From: WTGU01 sp965242855
GTDB taxonomy: Bacteria > Pseudomonadota > Alphaproteobacteria > UBA828
Reading direction: 5' to 3'
NCBI GenBank assembly: GCA_965242855.1
Contig: OZ251509.1
Span: 1,302,001-1,366,000, forward strand
DNA: 64,000 nt
Part shown: one piece after another, positions 60,411 through 64,000 of the stretch
How the letters are laid out: each line of letters begins with the position of its first letter
How positions within the stretch are numbered: the first letter of the stretch is position 1
Notes under the pieces: generated by a model
The model's input: the letters and a program-made list of their open reading frames with translations, nothing else
The model's database searches: none
What the model was told of the DNA's origin: nothing
Position numbers and translations under genes: made by a program

Positions 60411-61382
60411 ATGCGCCGCTCCCGGTTCGTCGGCTGCGGCGCGTATCTCCCCGACAAAATCCTCCGCAACGCCGACCTCGCGGCCCGCATCGACACCAGC
60501 GACGAGTGGATCGCCGCGCGCACCGGCATCAGGCAGCGCCACATCGCGGCGGACGGCGAATTGACGTCGGATCTCGCCCACGCGGCGGGCCGGGCCGCCC
60601 TGGACGCGGCCGGTATCGACGCGGCGCGGCTCGACCTCCTGGTGCTGGCGACCTCGACGCCGGACAACACCTTTCCGGCGACCGCCACCAAGGTGCAGGC
60701 GCGGCTCGGCATGGCCGGCGGCGTCGCCTTCGACGTCCAGGCCGTCTGCGCGGGCTTCGTCTGCGCGCTGTCGGTCGCCGACAGCATGTTGCGCGGCGGC
60801 GGCGCGGAGACCGCGCTCGTCATCGGCGCCGAGACCTATTCGCGCATTCTCGACTGGAGCGACCGGCAGACCTGCGTCCTGTTCGGCGACGGCGCCGGCG
60901 CCGCGGTGCTGCGCGCCGAGACGGGCGGCGGCGGCGCGGCGGACAGGGGGGTGCTGGCCGTCCGCATGCGCTCCGACGGGCGGCACTACGATTCCCTCTA
61001 CGTGGACGGCGGCGTGTCCTCGACCGGGACGGCGGGCCGTCTCAGGATGCGGGGGCGCGAGGTGTTCCGCCACGCGGTCGCAAATCTGGCGGACATCGCC
61101 GGCGAGGCGCTCGCCGCCGCCGGGCTTTCGACCGACGCGGTCGACTGGCTCGTGCCGCATCAGGCCAACCGGCGCATCATCGACGCGACCGCCAGGAAGC
61201 TGGGCGTGCCCGAAGAGAAGACGATCGTGACCGTCGATCGCCACGCCAACACGTCGTCGGCCTCCATCCCCCTCGCCCTGGCCGCCGGCCTCGACGACGG
61301 CCGGATCAAGCCTGGCGACCTGCTGGTGCTGGAGGCGATCGGCGGCGGACTGGTCTGGGGCGCCGGCGTCGTCCGCTGGTGA
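60411..61382 (+). CDS. fabH: 3-oxoacyl-ACP synthase III (FabH)
   Basis: Condenses acetyl-CoA with malonyl-ACP to start fatty acid synthesis. The catalytic triad is visible: Cys113 in DVQAVCAGFVCAL, His250 in VPHQANRRII and Asn280 in RHANTSSASIPLAL. The ending LVLEAIGGGLVWGAGVVRW is typical. Length 323 is normal. It closes the chaperone-to-fabH unit; the ihfA and MerR-type genes that often follow in alphaproteobacteria are not here, since a minus-strand apbE follows instead. Confidence 0.96.
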   Translation: MRRSRFVGCGAYLPDKILRNADLAARIDTSDEWIAARTGIRQRHIAADGELTSDLAHAAGRAALDAAGIDAARLDLLVLATSTPDNTFPATATKVQARLGMAGGVAFDVQAVCAGFVCALSVADSMLRGGGAETALVIGAETYSRILDWSDRQTCVLFGDGAGAAVLRAETGGGGAADRGVLAVRMRSDGRHYDSLYVDGGVSSTGTAGRLRMRGREVFRHAVANLADIAGEALAAAGLSTDAVDWLVPHQANRRIIDATARKLGVPEEKTIVTVDRHANTSSASIPLALAAGLDDGRIKPGDLLVLEAIGGGLVWGAGVVRW

Positions 61383-61401
61383 GGCGCCGCCGGACGGCGC
61401 C
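61383..61401. terminator. Hairpin after fabH
   Basis: GGCGCCG, loop CCGGA, CGGCGCC, directly after the fabH stop and before the stop of the convergent apbE gene. A 7-bp GC stem without a T-tract; a plausible terminator for both. Confidence 0.55.
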
Positions 61402-61418
61402 GGGGGAGGCGCGCCCGC

Positions 61419-62423
61419 TCACGCGGGATAGCGGACCGTTTCCCCGCTTCGCCTGAGGAGGCGCGCCGAAACGCCGGCCATGCCGGAGACGACGTCCCGT
61501 ATCGCCGGTTCGGGCATGACGCAGAACGCGGTGGAGAGGGCGTCGGCCGTCGCCGCATCGTGGGCGAACACCGAAGCGCCGCGCGCGCGCCGGGCGGAGC
61601 GGCCCGTTCCGGGGTCGAAAAGATGGTGGTGTTCTCCCCCGGCGTCGAAGCGGGTCGCCGCGGGGGCGGAGGTCGCGACCGCCCGGTCCGCCAGGTCCAC
61701 CGTCGCCGCGATCCGGCCGGGCCGGTGCGGATCGCGCAAGCCGACGCGCCAGGGCCGCCCGTCGGGGTGGAGACCCAGCGCGCGCACCTCCCCGAGATCG
61801 ATCAACACCCGCTCGATCCCGCCCGCCCGCAACAGCGCCGCCACGCGATCGGTGACGAAGCCTTGGGCGATGCCGTTCAAGGTGAGCGCCATGCCCGGCC
61901 GCGCGAACGAGACGCGCGCCGGATCGACCGCGACCGCCCGTTGATCCACGAGCGCGCGCGCCCGCGCGAGCGCCGCCGGGCCCGGACCGGAGGGGTCGGC
62001 GTCTTCCCGCGAGAAATGATCCGCGTAGAGACGCCAGAGCGGTTGCACCGTGGCGTCGAACGCGCCGCCCGTGATCCGGTTGAAACGCCGGCAGTCGTCC
62101 AGCAACTGCACGAGCGCGAAAGGCGGCGCCTCGAGGACGCCGAAGCGGTTGAGGCGCGAGAGCGCCGACTCCGCGCGGTAGAGGCTGAAGACCCGTTCCA
62201 GGCGCGCGATCTCGTCCACGCACGAGGCGATGAGGCGCCGCGCGGCCGCGCCGTCGGGATGGTGCAGGACGATGCTTGCCTCCGCCCCGAGCGCGACGCC
62301 CCGCCAGCGATGGAGCGCCGCTGCCGCCGCGGCCCGGGCGAGCGCCGGCGGCGCCAGGGAGAGGCCGGCCAGCGCGCCGGCGACCGTCAGGAAGCGGCGG
62401 CGGCTCGGGCGGAGGCGCGTCAA
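61419..62423 (-). CDS. apbE: FAD:protein FMN transferase (ApbE/NosX-type)
   Basis: Periplasmic flavin transferase that attaches FMN covalently to target proteins; in nos clusters the NosX member supplies flavin to NosR. A Tat-type N-terminus (SRRRFLTVAGALAG) is followed by RLERVFSLYRAESALSRLN, TGGAFDATVQPLW, LTLNGIAQGFVTDRVAALL, LIDLGEVRALG, ATSAPAATRFD and HHLFDPGTGRSA. A TTG start at 62423 is chosen because it overlaps the nosL stop and gives the signal peptide directly. Length 334 is normal. It is the last gene of the leftward group nosF, nosY, nosL, apbE. Confidence 0.9.
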   Translation of the reverse strand: MTRLRPSRRRFLTVAGALAGLSLAPPALARAAAAAALHRWRGVALGAEASIVLHHPDGAAARRLIASCVDEIARLERVFSLYRAESALSRLNRFGVLEAPPFALVQLLDDCRRFNRITGGAFDATVQPLWRLYADHFSREDADPSGPGPAALARARALVDQRAVAVDPARVSFARPGMALTLNGIAQGFVTDRVAALLRAGGIERVLIDLGEVRALGLHPDGRPWRVGLRDPHRPGRIAATVDLADRAVATSAPAATRFDAGGEHHHLFDPGTGRSARRARGASVFAHDAATADALSTAFCVMPEPAIRDVVSGMAGVSARLLRRSGETVRYPA

Positions 62424-62992
62424 TGCCCGTGTCCTTCGCCGCCGCGCGGCCGGTGGGCTGGCCTGTCGGATAGGCCGTGTTCGCCGGGGTCGTCCACGCC
62501 GCCCAGGATGAACGCCTCGGGGATGTCGTCGAAGGCGACGACGCGGCCGCCGAACGAGGCGGTGAACGCATCGGCGGCCGCGCGATCGGAAAACGGCACC
62601 GCCTCCGGCGCTCCCATGCCGCCGGCCCGGCCGCTTTCGATGGCGTACCAAGCGCCGCGCGCGTCGATCCAGGTGCCGGGCGCGGGCGTGTCCCAGCCGG
62701 CGCGCGCGATGTCGTTGACGTAAATGGCCGCGATGTCCTTCGGCTCCTCCGGGAGCATGGTGAAGGCGATCGCGTCGCGGACCGAAGAGAACCAGATCGG
62801 CCTTTCCCGACCCTTCAGGAATATCTGTCCCTTGGGGCCATGGTGATCGACGACGATCATGTTGCAATAGTGGCCGATCGCCTCGCGGGTCGGCTCGTGC
62901 GGCTCCGGCGCGGCGGTCGTCTCGTCGCCATCGCAGCCCGGAGCGGCCGCCGCCAGAAGCACGATCGCCAGGAACGCGCCGCGCCCGCTCAC
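62420..62992 (-). CDS. nosL: Nitrous oxide reductase accessory lipoprotein NosL
   Basis: A 190-residue copper-binding lipoprotein thought to deliver Cu(I) to the CuZ site of NosZ. The lipobox is APGC (Cys at about residue 20). The copper-site segment HYCNMIVVDHHGPKGQIFL has Cys-x-Met plus His residues as in NosL, followed by WFSSVRDAIAFTMLPEE, PGTWIDARGAWYAIES and PFSDRAAADAFTASFGG. The GTG start overlaps the nosY stop (GTGA). The C-terminal tail is His-rich (HGLSDRPAHRPRGGEGHGH), an extra metal-binding tail. Confidence 0.93.
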   Translation of the reverse strand: MSGRGAFLAIVLLAAAAPGCDGDETTAAPEPHEPTREAIGHYCNMIVVDHHGPKGQIFLKGRERPIWFSSVRDAIAFTMLPEEPKDIAAIYVNDIARAGWDTPAPGTWIDARGAWYAIESGRAGGMGAPEAVPFSDRAAADAFTASFGGRVVAFDDIPEAFILGGVDDPGEHGLSDRPAHRPRGGEGHGH

Positions 62993-63816
62993 AGCTCCCT
63001 CCTGTGGAAGAGGATGGCGGCGGCGGCGAGCGGCGCGGCGGCCCAGGCCGCCATCGCCGGAAGGAGCAGCTGCGGGCCGGGCCCGACCTGCCCGGCGGCG
63101 CCCGCCATGCCCGACAGCGCGGCGACGCCGTCCGAGGCGGAAAGGTTGAACATCCGGTAGAGATCGACGGGGTTGAGCATGAGCAGCGCGGCGAAGACAT
63201 CCTCCGTGATGACGTGCTCCTCGTCGGCGACCAGCGCGCCGAGGAGAGCCATGTCGTAGAGCACGACGAAGACGAGCCAGACGGCGACCGCGATGCCGGC
63301 GGCGGTCCCCCGGTCCCGGGTCGCGACGCTGATCGCATGGCCGATCGCGACGAAGATCGCGCCGAGCAACGCGGAGGTTCCCATCATGGCGCCGAAGGCG
63401 CGCCACGCCTCCCCGTCGGCGCCTCCGCCGAACCCCGCGGCCAGCCCGGCCGCGCCGTAACCGACCGCGATCGAGAGGGCGAGAATGGCGACGTGGCCGA
63501 AGAACTTGCCGAACACCACCTGCCAGCGCGCCACCGGGCAGGCGAGCAGCAGCAGCATCGTGCCGCGCTCCACTTCGACCACGAAGGTCTCGTAGGAAAG
63601 CAGAAGCGCGATCAGCGGGATCAGGAAGACGCCGAGGCTCGACAGGCTGACCACCGTCACCGCGAGGCGGTTCTCGCCCACCGCGCCGGTCGGCGCGCTG
63701 CCGAGCAGCGCCAGGATCAGCGCCAGCGCGCCCAGAAGGAGCGTCGCCGCGAGAATCCAGCGGTTGCGGAAGCCGTCGCGGATTTCCCTGCCGGCGATGG
63801 CGAGCAGCGCGTTCAT
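62989..63816 (-). CDS. nosY: Nos ABC transporter permease NosY
   Basis: A 275-residue inner-membrane permease of the NosDFY system, which supports CuZ assembly in nitrous oxide reductase. Six membrane helices are readable (ILAATLLLGALALILALLG, LGVFLIPLIALLLSYETFVV, VAILALSIAVGYGAAGLAAG and others). Family segments: EIRDGFRNRWI at the N-terminus, EVERGTMLLLLACPVARWQVVFGKF and NPVDLYRMFNL. It overlaps nosF at its start (ATGA) and nosL at its end. Confidence 0.93.
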   Translation of the reverse strand: MNALLAIAGREIRDGFRNRWILAATLLLGALALILALLGSAPTGAVGENRLAVTVVSLSSLGVFLIPLIALLLSYETFVVEVERGTMLLLLACPVARWQVVFGKFFGHVAILALSIAVGYGAAGLAAGFGGGADGEAWRAFGAMMGTSALLGAIFVAIGHAISVATRDRGTAAGIAVAVWLVFVVLYDMALLGALVADEEHVITEDVFAALLMLNPVDLYRMFNLSASDGVAALSGMAGAAGQVGPGPQLLLPAMAAWAAAPLAAAAILFHRREL

Positions 63817-64000
63817 GGCCGCGTGTCGTCCCCCCGGTAATGCGCGTAGAGCGCGTCGAGCGGCGGCGGACGGATTTCCGCGTCCCGCACGGCGCCGTCC
63901 AGCGCGGCGATGCGGCGCAAGAGAGCGATCGTCTCGCCGGGCGGGCAGGTGATGGCGACCGTGCGGTCGTCCGCCGGCGCGGCGAGGCCGTTTCCGAGCC
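63813..64000 (-). CDS. nosF: Nos ABC transporter ATP-binding protein NosF, C-terminal end (5' part outside window)
   Basis: The last 61 residues of NosF. The frame ends LDALYAHYRGDDTRP and contains VAITCPPGETIALLRRIAAL, which is the non-conserved C-terminal region after the ATPase core; the Walker motifs would lie to the right of the window. Identification rests mainly on the ATGA overlap with nosY and the gene order nosF-nosY-nosL. Confidence 0.75.
   Translation of the reverse strand, partial: LGNGLAAPADDRTVAITCPPGETIALLRRIAALDGAVRDAEIRPPPLDALYAHYRGDDTRP

Overview
The window is a 64-kb piece of a very GC-rich (about 70% by eye) alphaproteobacterial chromosome, probably a Rhodospirillales-like organism. 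The evidence is the gyrB tail sequence, the CobA/CbiD/CobK/CobB cobalamin genes, the DUF177-rpmF-plsX-fabH block, a cytochrome bc1 chaperone, a hopanoid-type dxr-hpnC-hpnD group, a proton-pumping pyrophosphatase and a nos (nitrous oxide reductase) accessory cluster. It is ordinary chromosome with accessory islands. No integrase, transposase, rRNA or CRISPR array was found.

Layout. 1-18.5 kb holds the gyrB tail, a class A PBP, cobalamin genes (cobB, cobA, cbiD, cobK) with a SCO1-type protein among them, an orphan solute-binding protein, a SnoaL-like protein, a GST, an amidohydrolase, a luciferase-like oxidoreductase, a diaminopropionate ammonia-lyase, sdhE and mfd. 18.5-22.6 kb is one large autotransporter with an 18-base homopolymer straddling its translation start region. 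22.9-27.2 kb holds phhB, dxr, hpnC, hpnD, tRNA-Pro(TGG) and a DUF502 protein. 27.4-32.8 kb is a sugar-type ABC transporter (binding protein, ATPase, three permeases, two of them a tandem duplicate). 32.8-43.0 kb is a metal-acquisition island. A DUF1111 di-haem protein, an imelysin and a DUF1513 protein run leftward. A His/Asp/Glu-rich porin and two parts of a Znu-type transporter run rightward. A second rightward unit encodes an LbtU-like porin and another imelysin. Three near-identical Fur-box-like motifs and relics of decayed genes lie between these units. 43.1-51.0 kb carries a molybdenum hydroxylase whose large subunit is divided by an in-frame TGA, a two-gene orphan cassette, an LVIVD-repeat protein, a 3-hydroxyacyl-CoA dehydrogenase-like enzyme and a gentisate-dioxygenase-like cupin. 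51.0-55.1 kb is a repeat-filled intergenic stretch followed by a one-gene restriction-modification enzyme. 55.2-61.4 kb holds hppA, bamE, the bc1 chaperone and DUF177-rpmF-plsX-fabH. 61.4-64 kb, on the minus strand, has nosF (partial), nosY, nosL and an ApbE/NosX flavin transferase.

The most interesting signals are: (i) a probable phase-variation switch at the autotransporter, with two alternative well-formed ribosome-binding site/ATG pairs on either side of the homopolymer; (ii) the Fur-box-linked, rearranged imelysin island with a degraded second copy of the DUF1111 gene; (iii) the molybdenum hydroxylase subunit split exactly by TGA plus a restart ATG; (iv) two genes, cobK and a Znu-type permease, that have no ATG, GTG or TTG able to give a full-length product.
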